64,000 bases of DNA from Sweltsa coloradensis (Eukaryota; Arthropoda; Insecta; Plecoptera; Chloroperlidae): NCBI GenBank assembly GCA_024449915.1, contig JAMZAV010005102.1, forward strand, positions 1-64,000, written 5' to 3'. A program made the translations under genes and the position numbers. The notes under the pieces were generated by a model, which did no database searches, was not told where the DNA came from, and saw only the letters and a program-made list of their open reading frames with translations. This document shows positions 52,740 through 64,000 of the stretch, piece by piece; the first letter of the stretch is position 1, and each line of letters starts with the position of its first letter.

Positions 52740-54218
52740 GAAATCGTGATAAAGTTCTTATATGGAATGTTGAAGGACTTAGAAACTTAATTCAATCTGG
52801 CACCCGATAAGTTCTACTGTGATTTTGATTTTGTCGCCTTCACCGAAACATTTGCTGTGACGAAGCGGGTATCAACTTACCAACTTTTCAATTAGTGAAC
52901 GCTCCGGCATTCACAGTAACGGTCCGGGGAGACCTAGTGGAGGCATATCATTAACATCGCTCCAGCGCACTGCCCCATTATCTCTAGCGTCACTGATGAT
53001 TGTTTTATGTTGTCAACTGTTCAATAATCTCTGTGGTTTGTGTTTATTTTAACCCTAATTTTAAAGATTTAGAAATTATAGACCGCATGTGTGAAGCCCT
53101 AGAGGCTGTGACACATAAAAGTAACGTGGTTGTCCTAGGAGACTTCAACTGTAGAATAGATAAAACCACTTCCAAGGGTCTCTACTATTGAATCTCTTGA
53201 ACGTCTATGGGTTTAAGTTGTGTAATAAACCCATCCATACATACCTACGTAGCGCATAATGGCTCTAGCACGATTGATCTCGTATTTCATACACCTTGCG
53301 GGATATCATTATCTCATTGCAATATTTTTTCCATGTCAAATTCTACTTCACTCCGTAAGACTTACCCGTCTCCTGCGAGTTTACAGTCAAGCTCGATTCT
53401 CCTCATAGATCTCTTCCCCGGGTAACTAAAAGCACTATAAAAAATGTCATTGACCCAATCAAATTTGCGAACTTTGTCTATAGTAATTCCAACGCTTTTG
53501 ATACTCACCTTGCCAGCGAAAATGTTGACGCTCTTTTTGACCTGTTTAAACATTCTATTTACACCTCGGCACTCCCTAAAAAAGTATCAACCCGTTTAGC
53601 TAAACCATGGTTCGATAGTGAGTGTTACCTGCATAGGAGAAAAGTACTAAGAGCCCTCCATGATTTTAATAGAACCGGGAAAAAAGACGATATTAAACGA
53701 GTATTGTATGTAGCCCTAAGGAAAGAATACAATGAGCTCCTCCACGATAAACGATTGGAATTTTATATCGCTGAAGAGCTTAAGATTATTGAAGCCGCAG
53801 AAATATATCCTTACACCTTCCTTAACAAAGACGAGACTCAACCAATCGCACCTCCAATAGCCATCAGAGAATGGACACCCTATTTTACCAACCTTTTTAA
53901 AACCCGTCATCCCTATCCTCATCGGATTCTTTACAATTAGAAAATAACCTAAATTACTATGTCAGCCCTAACGAATTATGCCACATAACCAAACAAGAAG
54001 TACAACGCGCAATTAACTCTTTGAAAAATAAAAAAGCCGCGAGTCATGACCACATTACCAACGAACATATCAAATCCACGGCCAACACCAACTGCATACT
54101 TTTAACTAACTTGTTTAATATCTGTATCCAACAGGGGAAGATTCCTCACGAATGGCGAACGTCCTCATTAAAAGTCCTATACAAGGAAAAGGCGACACTC
54201 TATCACCAGAATCTTATA
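52740..54218 (+). pseudogene. LINE ORF2: endonuclease and start of reverse transcriptase
   Basis: VVVLGDFNCRID (near 53140) and STIDLVFHTP (near 53265) belong to the endonuclease. A linker follows with KPWFDSECYLHRRKVLRALH (53600-53665) and a charged region to 53938. The RT begins near 53990 (EVQRAINSLKNKKAASHDHI) and reads LFNICIQQGKIPHEWRTSSL before the hAT element at 54227. Stops near 53190 and 53938 break the frame. Confidence 0.75.
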
Positions 54219-54226
54219 GGGGCATC

Positions 54227-54764
54227 CAGTGGCGTAGGAACTATTTTTTTAGTGGGGGGTCACACTCAACTTGACTACGAGGTTGGGTGGGCAAACATGG
54301 GGTCTGGGGCGAAGCCCAGCCGCCGAGGCTTTTTCGCCGTAGGCGAGATTTTTTTAAAAGGTGCCCTGATAGGTGGCCTAAAACACGTTTCAGGCGAATT
54401 TTTTATGAATAAGGGTTACATTTTGAAGCTAATATTGCATTGAAGATGATACCTGACTAGAATCGGTCGACAGTCTGCTTGGGAGTGAATTATTGCACAC
54501 AAAATATAATGAATATTAGTCTAAAATCAGATGGTTAGTCTAGTCTCGCAAATCACGTCTCTTACTGAATCTTTCTAAAAAAATGTTAACATAAACCTTC
54601 CTTTTTGTTTGCAAGCCGACTGTAATAAAAATCCTAAAAATCACCCAACAAGCTATGAGTTAGAAAATGACACCCATACCTGGCTTGACCCCCCACTGGG
54701 GGGGTCAAGCCAACAAGTGGGGGGGGAGTTTCCCCCCCCATCCCCCCCCGTTCCTACGCCCCTG
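54227..54764. mobile_element. Non-autonomous hAT element with perfect 8-bp target duplication
   Basis: The ends CAGTGGCGTAGGAAC and GTTCCTACGCCCCTG are inverted repeats (14 of 15). The 8-bp duplication GGGGCATC lies at 54219-54226 and 54765-54772. The 538-bp interior has GGGGCGAAGCCCAGCCGCC (54306-54324), CGCCGTAGGCGAG and long G/C runs near the right end. It interrupts the LINE reverse transcriptase, whose frame continues after it. Confidence 0.92.
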
Positions 54765-54772
54765 GGGGCATC

Positions 54773-55950
54773 GCGTTAAGCTCCGTCGTATACAAACTTT
54801 GTTAAAAACATTATTAATACTCGGCTACAAGATCTCACTGACCAAGTAATACCAGATGAGCAGTTCGGTTTCCGCACGGGCAAATCAACTTTGCAAGCTG
54901 TCAAAATTCTTCTCAATAAAATCGACTCCACTCTATCAAAGAAAGGGGCAAACATAACTGTCTTTGTAGTTTTAAATCCGCTTCGATCAGTAACGGCAAA
55001 TCTCATTAATAAGCTTCCGCCTGACGCATTCCTGTGAACTATTGAACATACTAAGTGTCTTTTAAATATTAACTTTGGCAATTTTTAACGATGGTATTTT
55101 CCTCTCCGATAAAATAACACAGTAAAAACGGAGTCCCCAAAGGGGGCCCCTTCCCACCCCACTTTTTGTTAAACCCTATTTCTTCGATATAAAAAAAATT
55201 TTCTTTGACGATTTAAAAAAGACGTTCACTTGATAATGTACGCAGAACATCGCACATACAGGGAAAACCTGCTCGTTCAAAAACCTTTACAAAAACTCAA
55301 AACATGGTGTAAAGCACCATTTAGTAGTAAATGTCAACAAAACAAAGTTGTTAATTCAAAAAAGGGGGGGAATTTAGCCAACGCGATGTGCTTTTCAGGG
55401 TACTGACAAGTCGATTTTTGTATCTTCTTTAAAAATATCGGGGACTTACTCCTTTAAAAGGGTTTTTCTTTTTCCCCCCACTAAAGCAAGATGTTCCCTG
55501 CCATAAAAAGCCTGAAGTTATCCCCAAATTATCTCACTCTCAATCTTTTGGCTAGAAACTTTTCCCACCTTAAAAATTTCCCCGTTTGCTTCCTACGGCA
55601 TCAAAATCATAGGGCCCCCTACCTCCCCCAAACCAAATCTCCCCACAATTGAATGGGTTTAAGACCCTATATATGAAAAAGATCTTTCTCTAGTAATTTA
55701 CTTTTTCCCGTTGGTATATGAGATGGTAGTGAATCATTGTTTTTGCTGACCTACTTTAAAATTTTAAACCCTAACCCAAATCAACGCCTTTCTACTGTCG
55801 TTCATAACTGCATGACAAAACCCTTTAAAATAGACCTAAATTTCTTTACTATTCCTGTTAAAAAATGTGTTTGGGGAAAAAACCTCTTGCCAAAACAGGC
55901 ATGGCAACCCGGAGCACTCACGGTTTCCCCCATTTGTTTTGCCTAGAGGA
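54773..55950 (+). pseudogene. LINE reverse transcriptase remainder, heavily indel-ridden
   Basis: EQFGFRTGKSTLQAVKILL is read near 54857-54915, then fragments such as LPKQAWQPGAL near 55890. Runs of C, A and T of variable length cause constant frame changes. I cannot delimit the catalytic box. Confidence 0.45.
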
Positions 55951-56409
55951 AAGTTCCATTCATCATATACAGACTGAAATGCCCCCACTGTTCAGGGATT
56001 GGACCTTATAATTTTTTTATATTCCAGCTAGGACTCTTTCCATTACTGTCTTGCCACAAAGGGTCTTGTCTAAAATGGGTATATAAAGTTTAAATATAGT
56101 TGAAATGTTAAATTTTTTAAAATTTTGTTGTTGTTAAATTCTGTTTAAACTTGTTTTTTTATTAATCATTTTCCGTGATTGTCATAGCTGAAAGTTTAAC
56201 TGTAATATTTTTTAAATTTTTGTAATGGTGTAATGCACCGTAAAAAAATTGAAGAAAACACTATCCAAGGAGGGGTAAAAAAGTTACTCCTGGATAGATA
56301 AAAACCAAACTGTGTCCAAGTATAATATTTTTAAAACGCCAATCCTTTAGATACTGCAAATGTCACCCATTATATATTTAATAATCAACTATGTACAAGA
56401 AAAAAAATA
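55951..56409. other. AT-rich stretch, poor sequence quality suspected
   Basis: No feature recognised. Confidence 0.3.
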
Positions 56410-58040
56410 ACCCTTGGATATCAAATCCCTCGACTATGTGGTTTTTTCAACTACCCGGTTTATACTAAAATTTCATGGGATAAGTAATTTTTTTCTATAC
56501 AATTAATATAAATCACTACCCATCTTTCCCAAGTTTGACTATCCAGGGATTCGTATTACGCATCTGGCGTAGGTTAATACTTGAAAAAGATAATTTCACC
56601 CCCCATGGAAAAAATAATTAGCAATACATTTTTAAATATTCTTCACTACCCCTAATTAATATACAATCTAGTGGATAATCGTATTTACGCATCCTGGGAT
56701 GGGTTATATACTTGCCCAAAGAAATTTCACCACCCATATAAAAAATATTAGCATACAGTTTAAACTTCTTTACTACCCCCCCAAAAATTATTTTACATAT
56801 CTAGGGATAATCGTTTTTTACGCATCCAGGACTAGGTTTATACTGACCAAGATAATTTCCCCCACCCAGGATAAAAAATTTTGCAATACATTTTTAAAAT
56901 TTCTTCACTACCCAATTATTATTTACATATCTAGTGGATAATGTATTTACCATCCTGGCTGGGTTATATACTTGCCAAGATAATTCACCACCCTGGAAAA
57001 ATAAATTAGCAACTTTAACATTTTTTTACTACCCCAATTTATTATATTACATATCAGGGGATAATGTTTTTTACGCATCCATGCATAGGTATATACTTCC
57101 AAGATAATTTTCACCACCCAGGGATAAAAAATTTTCAATCATTTTTAAACTTCTTCACTATCCCAATTTATTATATTAAAATTCTATGGATATCGTTTTT
57201 TAGCAACTGGCTGGGTTTTATCCCTCCCAAGATAATTTCCCCCCCCATGGATAAATAATATTAGCATACAGTTTAAACATTTTCATACCCCCAAATTTTA
57301 TATTACATATCTAGGGATAATCTATTTACGCATCCGGGAAAAGGGTTTATAATTTTGACCAGATAATTTCACACCCATGGAAAAAATAAATTAGCAATAC
57401 TCTTTAAATTTTTCTTCACTACCCCCAATTATTAATTACAACTAGGGGATATCGTATTTACGCATCCAGGAAAAGGGTTTTGTATATTTGCCCAAAGATA
57501 ATTTCACCACCCAGGGATAAATATTTAGCAAACTTTTTAAAAATATTCTTTCTACCCCCAATTATTATTTTAATATTAGGGGATATCGTTTTCGCATCCG
57601 GCAAAGGTTTAAAATACTTGACCAAGATTTTCACCCCCCATGGAAAAATAATATTAGCAATATCTTTAAATATTCTTCACTACCCCCCAATTTTATATTA
57701 CATCAGTGGATAATCGTATTTACGATCCGGCTAGGTTATTATTTTCCCAAGTAATTTCACCCCCCATGGAAAAATAATTTTAAAATACTGTTTAAATATT
57801 CTTTTCTATCCCCAATTTTTATTACATATCAGTGGATAATCGTTTTTACGCACCCTGGCTGGGTTTATATAAGGTACTTGACCAAAGAATTTTCCCCACC
57901 TTGGATAGAAATAAGCAATCATTTTTACAATATTCTTCCTTCCTTGAGTATATATTCATATCTAGGTATAATCCTATTTACGCACCCGGGTAGGTTATAA
58001 TTAATATTGTTGACAAAATAATTTTGCCACCCATGTAGGG
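56410..58040. repeat. Satellite array, ~129-bp unit, about 12-13 copies
   Basis: The anchor TCTAGTGGATAATCGTATTT and variants occurs near 56540, 56667, 56798, 56928, 57052, 57181, 57309, 57440, 57577, 57704, 57828 and 57958. Each unit also has ACGCATCC, CCAAGATAATTTCACC and TTCTTCACTACCCC. The differences between units are mostly homopolymer lengths. Confidence 0.9.
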
Positions 58041-61000
58041 GTTTTTACATTAAAAAAACCAAAGATAGCACTCGGACCGACGGCTGGGCCCCCTATTAAT
58101 AAAAAATTAGCCTAGAACAATATCTCTTTTTCAGAGTGGTGACTGAGGGGGGTACATAAGGGGAGGGTAAGAATGGGGGTGTTATGACCTTATTATGACT
58201 TAACTCAAAAGAAAAATTTATTGTTGAAGCTTAAACAATTATTCTTAAGCTTCCCCCCTTCCCCCTTCGGAACGCCACTGACTCCCATAAGGGCGACCTC
58301 CATGGAAAAAAATTACAAAATTTTAAATAAATAAAAAAATGCTATTTATATGGGGCAAAATAAAAAAAAAATTTGGGGAAATTCCCTGTACCAAGGAATG
58401 AGTTTTTTTTTTTGTGCCTTTAATTAATATTTTGCGTTCTACGATTTTCTTAAATTTGACGGTTCGGGAAGAAAATTCCAGCATTAAAAATTAACAGAAT
58501 GAAAAATATTAAAGAAGTGACTGATTCCCTGGAAATAATTCGCTGAGTGTACCTTCTTAATCCGCCACCATGCTAATAATTTAATATTCCCTCACACCCC
58601 CAACATTTTTAATATTCATCCCCTTTTAGCATTTATTTTTGGGTAGCTTGTCATCCGTCCCCACATAGTCGCCTCCCCATCAAATCCTGGAGACTCTTCC
58701 CTGACCGGAAACCGCAATTACCAAACAAAGATATTTAAAAATATTTTCATTATGAAAGACCAACGGCCAAGGGTTGAACGCGGTCAGGGCAAAAAAATTA
58801 AAAGGGCTGTTCGGGGATAAGTTTCAGTTTGGTTATACCACATGTAAAAAACATTGTGCATAAACTAGTAAAAACATCATCCCTAAAAAAACTCATTTTC
58901 CGTAATTGAACTGACCCCACAATCACGCGTGTCACCATTAAAGCGTGAGTTATGTATATTTTTTTCACTCACGACTTATCTCCACTCACGTGGACTCACG
59001 CGCGCTCGCTCTATAAAAAAATCACGCTTTTGGAAGGGTAAATTTTAAAGCATACTCTCATTCGTACATAAAACTATAAAAGCCAAATCGAATACAGACA
59101 ATACTATTGCTGAAAGCAAGAGTTTAGAGCGGGGGACCCACACCACACAGTGGGCTTTGCCATCAATCATTAACAAAATTACTACTATCTAAAAACTACA
59201 TATTATTATAATAAACTAATTAAACAGGGGAAAAAACAAAAAATGAGAAAAAATTATATGAATAACATCAAAAAAAAACATTAAACCGGTATAAATTAAA
59301 TTTATATTAAATTATCAATACATGCAGTAAAAAACTATAAACTTCCTGGTCTCTTGAAAAAACGCATTTCATCCTAAAACCTTAAAACATGGCCCCAAAC
59401 TCAACGCGCGCACTCGAGTGTTGAGTTTTTCTGCTGAACTTGGAAATCTCATTTAAAATATTGCATGAAGTTAAAAACTATTTATTAATCCGCATTTGGG
59501 TTTTGAAAATAAAAGTCTTAAAGATCCATAAAGAAAAAAGCCCAAAAATACGCCCCAAACCTTTTATCTTACGATAAATCAAATTATCCTCGGTGCGGTT
59601 CACATTGACTTAATTAACGTTTCACCCAGTAGAAAAAGGCGTAAAAAAAATTTTGTACACTGGAAAAAATTCCCAAAAATGCCCAAAAAATTGAGAAAAA
59701 TTCGGGTGATTTCAACTTTTTAATTCAAAATAAATTAATTAATTTAGGAATACACGTACTAATAATAGATGATTGTCTTTTAACGTAGGGTAAAATTGAT
59801 AAAGGTGTTATAAACCGTTTTACCCAGTGTGACCCTCTTCGGGGCTCCGATGGGCAGAATTATGTGGGGAAAGCACAGGATGATTCCAAATCAAATTCAT
59901 AAGACTTACCCTCTACCCTGGGAAAAAAAAAACCTAAATATTGGTTTGTTATACCGCTTTCCGCTTCTTACCGCTTATACCCCACGTATTTTTTACCCGG
60001 GATAAAACAAGAAACGTTAATATTTTTTATACTACTGGGGCCCCGTTGGGGCGGCAGCAAGCCGGGGTCGTCCACTCGGCACCTTATACAGGGGGGTTGG
60101 GGTGATTTTAGGGTTCCCGCCGTAAAAAAACGGATTGAATTTGAAAACTATAAAATTTCGGGGGTTTTTTATATTTTCCTGACAACACTCCAAATTTGGG
60201 TTTGGGGTACGATCATTCCTTTCCCAATCAGTTTGGAAAAAGGGTTTCATAAACGAACAATATTCAAAAAAAAAAAACAAAACACAAAGAAAACTGATAG
60301 ATTTTCAAATACAATCAAACAAAAACCCAAAAAAATAAATAATCATTTTGAAAAGCATGTTTTTTTAAAAGTGTATTTCGACGTGTTGTTTGATTTGATT
60401 GATTTTTGAAAAATTATTTTAGCTTTTTAAAAAAGGGTTGGCTTTTTATTTAAAAAGTTTTTGTTTTTGTGGTATGATCAAATTAAACTGGTTTTATAGT
60501 TTATTTAAATAAAAAATAAATAAATATAAAAAATAAATAAAATAAATATATAAAAACTAAAAAAATAAATTAAAAAATTAAAAAAATTTAAAAAACAAAA
60601 ATAAAGTAATAATAATAATAATAAAATAATAATAATAAAAATAATAAATAAAAAAATACAAAAAATAAAATAAAAAAATAAATAATTCTGACCAGGTTTT
60701 TGGTCCCTTTATAGGCTAGGCCAGGCCTATAGTTATGAAGGGAATGCCCAAGGTCTTAAGATTTTTCCCAACATTTTTTATAAGTGATTTAAAAACCATG
60801 GGATATTTTTAAAGTGGGGATTGTCTATGGTGGTATCAAATCGACAACTTTCGATTCAGATTTTGGCGCTATTGTATCCAGCGGCAATCTAATTAAAATT
60901 TACAAATTCTTTGTCGTCTCCCCTCTCAAAGCGAAGAAGATCGGTCAAAGTCTGACCCTGGAATTTGTGAGCACGTGATTGGTGTGAAAAAACATTTTTG

Positions 61001-61320
61001 CTTTTGCTCGTGACGGCTTGGACTGATTTAAATACCATTATGAAAATAAAATTTAACATTAAATTTTTTTCAATAAAAAAATAGACTAAATAACTTTATT
61101 AATCACACGGAAATTTAAATTGAGGTACACGTCCATTTCAAATTACGTCGTAGACTTGACGAACTCCATACTTGATATTTGTAAATAAATCTCGGTTGAT
61201 AAACACTTCCCCTTGTTCCCATCATGGGAAACGTTACCCTATTTTTTCGTATCTATAACCCTTTTTTTCGTTAGGGGGGTTTTTAAACCGCAAAAACCAA
61301 AAAATATTTCTTCAGCAAAC
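58041..61320. other. AT-rich, low-confidence sequence
   Basis: No gene is supported. An A/T-only tract with (AAATA)n and (AAT)n lies at about 60500-60690. C- and G-run segments near 58135-58270 and 60030-60110 look like degraded hAT-family ends. Frequent homopolymer runs suggest uncorrected sequence. Confidence 0.4.
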
Positions 61321-61805
61321 CTAATGAATTAGCAATAACAGAAAAATTTTTGGGGCCCACCATAAAACTCCCAAAAAATTGTCAAACATGACATATTTCG
61401 ACTGGGCCCCATCAGCATAAATCTCCCAAAAAAATACTGGGGACGATCTTATGCCCCGTGACCGGGGAGGATTTTGTTTTCCCAAAAAAATATGCCTTAT
61501 TGACGTCTCTACAGCCTTTTCTGTAAATTCTCTATATTTTTTTTTTAAATTTTGGGCAATAGTTCGGTCAAAATATCTGATTTCCAGAGGGGGGTGATTT
61601 TGGATGCATATTTTTGCGGTTTGAGGGGGTATTTTTGGGCACAGTTTCAAGACACGATTAAAAAAATTTGCATTTTGATTGGTATTATGCTTATATCTAT
61701 TGGCCCAAAAAAGGAAGCAGGGTAAAACCGTTTTAAAAATTTCCCATAAAACCATATTTTCAAATTTCTGGATCAAAAAAATTTAAAAATTGTGTTAAAT
61801 CACAG
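61321..61805. repeat. Dispersed repeat, inverted and noisy copy of 50047-50545
   Basis: The reverse complement aligns over its length to 50047-50545. Differences are dominated by added or lost bases in runs. The apparent long minus-strand frame (61321-61776) is not a gene. Confidence 0.7.
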
Positions 61806-61999
61806 TTAAAGATATAATTTTTTTTAAAATGTTATTTTAGTGTAAAGTTTGTCTATGATAGAAATGTGGTAAAAATAATTTGTTGACTTATTAGCCCCTT
61901 TTTAAAATACTTTGAAATTAATCGTTGAGTGCACGGGAGTAACAAAGGGGAATAGGGGCAGGTGCCCATCGGTGCATTTTTGCAGAATTGAACTTTTTA
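61806..61999. other. Spacer
   Basis: Nothing recognised. Confidence 0.3.
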
Positions 62000-62165
62000 T
62001 CTACCGACAGTGTTGGCGTGCAACTTGATTCGGGAGGTCTGGGTCAAATACCGGAGACCAGCAAAACCTGACTGAAGGTTTGTCCCAGGTTTTCCTGGGT
62101 TTTTGCAAATTTAAAGGGGTTGAGTCCTCTTCACACAGTCCCCGGGCATCCCTTCACAAAAATCC
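62000..62165 (+). mobile_element. tRNA-derived SINE, copy 2
   Basis: CCGACAGTGTTGGCGTGCAA (62005-62024), CCTGACTGAAGGTTTGTCCC and GAGTCCTCTTCACACAGTCC match the reverse complement of 12195-12368. The head is tRNA-like but degraded. Confidence 0.5.
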
Positions 62166-63214
62166 TAATCGAATTTCCTAAAGCATGGGGGTCCCTAAAA
62201 TTTTTTTACAAAGGGACAAAGCCAAGCCCAACTAGGCCTGGGGTTTAATTTTTTTAAATACAAAGTACGTCCAACAACTCAAACCCTTTTTTGGCAATAA
62301 AAGCAAATAAATAAAGGGGGCATGATGCTCACAGTACAATTTTCATGTTGGTTTTAGATGCCCAAAACTGTGTTTCTAATTGTATGTACGGTGTATTACC
62401 TATTTAAATGTCTGTCGTATAAAAATAGGATTTGCGCATGCTTATTGCACTAAATTTAATTAAAATTTTAATTTTTCTTTTTGGTTGAAAAAGCAACCCA
62501 AAAAAGAATTTCTTCTAACATGCGGAAGGGGAAAAGAAATACGCCGTTTTGGTTTTTAAAGGAAAAAAGGGTTTGCTGAATTCACACCTTGATTATTTCT
62601 ACTCATTTTGAATAGGACTAAAAACTATTTATTTAAAATTTCCTCAAAGGTTTTATTTCTAAAAAATAATTGAAATTTGTATATTTTGTGCAATGAAAAA
62701 GATTTTTATTTTAAAAGTCGAATCAACACCGTGCTCCAGTGGTTTGCATACAATACAACAATTCAAACGTGGTTCACTAGAGTTTTTTTTAACGATTTTA
62801 AAAAAAAAACCCCAAGAACCATTCAAGCATAAAGGGTTTCAAAATCTTCAAACCGGGTTAAAACAAACCTTTTTAATAAAAAGCTCATTTGAAAAATGGG
62901 GATCATTTTTTGGGAAATTGACGCTCATGTTTTTTTTTCAAAAAGCAGGGGGGTTTACAATTACTGTTGTTGAGGATTGGTTTGAATGCCCTACCACTAA
63001 ATTTCCGAAAAATGATGCAAGTTTGTCAACATTTTTTTTTAAATTTTATGTACAAAATTTTTATTAAAAAGACGACAAACAAAAAAATTTTAAATAATTG
63101 GTTGGGGGATAATCCATTTATGTTTTCCCATAAAATTTTTTTTAAAAGGTTGGGATTCATTGCACCCTGGGTACGTTTCGCACGAAAAAAAAATTGGTAT
63201 AATTGATCAATTTT
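62166..63214. other. AT-rich stretch, no supported gene
   Basis: Two open frames (62693-63067 and 62967-63206) lack any domain and are full of homopolymer codons. Confidence 0.35.
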
Positions 63215-63900
63215 TATTTTTATTTTTATTTTTTAGAAAATAAAATTTTTACGAGCATTTCGCTGGTTCGTTTTTTTAAATTACCGACGTTTCAAACACT
63301 GTGCGTATATCTTGAGGCAAAAACTGAAAAAATTTAATTTGAATTTTTTTTGTTGAATTCTTTTGCTTTTCTTTGGCTCTGATTGTCATTTTCCAAAGAA
63401 CTAGAACTCTTTACTTCCTTATGCTGCTGCTGCTCTGTTGTTTTTTGGCAGTGGTGGTGGTGGGGGTTGTTGTTTTGTTGTTGTTGTTTTTGTTTTTGTT
63501 TTTTTTTGTTTTCTTTTTAGAGTAGTTTCCCTATCATCGGAATCCATGTTTTTCTTAATTTTAAACCCCTAAAATCCCATTAAATTATTGGGGGTCTTGG
63601 CAATTTCAAACGCACAGAGCAACAACAAAAACAAAACCCCCACCCCCACTCCCCAAAAAACAACAGCAGCACAGCAGCTCAAGGAAGTCAAGAGGGTTTT
63701 TAGTTCTTTGGACAATGACAACAGAGCCAAGAAAAAAGCAAAAGAATTCAACAAAAACAATCTCAATGTAAATTTTTCAGTGTTGCCTCAGATGATATCC
63801 ACAGTCGTATCGAAAAATAGGTAATTAATAAAAAAAGAACACAGCGAAATGACTCGTAAAATATTTAATTTTTTTTCTAATATTTCGGGCTGTGAAAGCA
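63215..63900. repeat. Fold-back with ~290-bp arms
   Basis: The left arm (about 63215-63515) and right arm (about 63600-63890) are inverted, for example GTTGAATTCTTTTGCTTTTC and its complement near 63735-63755. TTTCGCTGG near 63258 and CGACGTTTCAAACACTG near 63284 resemble Penelope-type terminal repeats. The frame on each strand inside (SNAQSNNKNKTPTPTP...) is low-complexity. Confidence 0.6.
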
Positions 63901-64000
63901 TCAAGCAAGAAAATTTTTATTTTTGTTATTATTTACCCCGTTTAACCCAGCACTAAAAGGGCTATTACACCAAAAATATTTTTTTAAAACCCTACAATAT
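63901..64000. other. AT-rich window end
   Basis: No feature. Confidence 0.3.

Larger units (their letters stand above)
51880..55950 (+). mobile_element. CR1-like non-LTR retrotransposon, decayed
   Basis: It has an esterase-like ORF1 end, then an endonuclease and a reverse transcriptase cut by a hAT element (54227-54764). Quality drops after about 54.8 kb, where homopolymer indels destroy the frames. The 3' end is not defined. Confidence 0.7.

Noticed and set aside
61321..61776. 151-codon minus-strand frame
   Set aside because: Lies in a dispersed repeat whose cleaner copy at 50047-50545 is not open on the matching strand.

Overview
KIND OF SEQUENCE. This is animal (metazoan) nuclear DNA, probably from a marine or aquatic invertebrate. 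It has spliced exons with GT-AG borders, TATA-box promoters, and modular extracellular domains on phase-1 introns. It also has many families of non-LTR, Ty1/copia, Ty3/gypsy, Penelope-like, hAT-like and fold-back elements, tRNA-derived SINEs, satellites and microsatellites. Nothing bacterial is present. The phylum cannot be fixed from this window. HOST GENES. The only host genes I can support belong to a tandem family on the + strand. The reconstructed gene is: TATA box and initiator; exon 1 encoding MLLPVVWIML; a Sushi (CCP) exon; a Thr/Ser-rich mucin-like exon; and a C-type-lectin-like (CTLD) exon. Exon 1 ends in phase 0, which joins in frame to the Sushi exon and completes a signal peptide. 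The later junctions are all phase 1. Gene 1 runs from about 11.6 to 18.9 kb and looks dead: its Sushi exon is missing, its mucin exon has frameshifts and a stop, and a LINE sits in the mucin exon. Gene 2 runs from about 19.9 to 43.2 kb or beyond. It keeps intact Sushi and CTLD exons, but the first half of its mucin exon carries several 1-base indels. A third, upstream copy is represented only by its 3' flank (about 10.26-11.6 kb). LAYOUT. 0-2.6 kb: terminal-inverted-repeat (TIR) elements carrying five RFX X-box-like palindromes. 2.66-7.1 kb: minus-strand LINE with two ORFs. 7.1-10 kb: hAT-like remnants and a SINE. 10.3-12.1 kb: 3' flank of the upstream copy, then the duplicated promoter/exon 1 of gene 1. 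12.1-14.1 kb: SINE and fold-back array. 14.1-18.9 kb: rest of gene 1 with its LINE. 18.6-20.3 kb: second copy of the 3' flank, with the gene 2 promoter. 20.5-41.6 kb: the huge first intron of gene 2, filled with LINEs, a copia element, three Penelope-like 3' ends, hairpins, a LINE with a 2A-like peptide, and a 17-bp minisatellite. 41.7-43.1 kb: gene 2 exons. 43.75-46.9 kb: gypsy element with a fold-back insertion. 47.05-48.45 kb: TIR element. 48.5 kb: isolated candidate exon. 49-55.9 kb: repeats, two hAT elements with 8-bp target duplications, and a LINE. 56.4-58 kb: 129-bp satellite. 58-64 kb: AT-rich, apparently poorly corrected sequence. HOW IT FITS TOGETHER. The host signal is a secreted or surface lectin-type gene family expanded in tandem and then invaded by transposons. 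The two paralogues serve as each other's empty sites, so several insertions can be dated and delimited inside this one window. From about 54.8 kb onward homopolymer-type indels are so dense that coding calls are unreliable.
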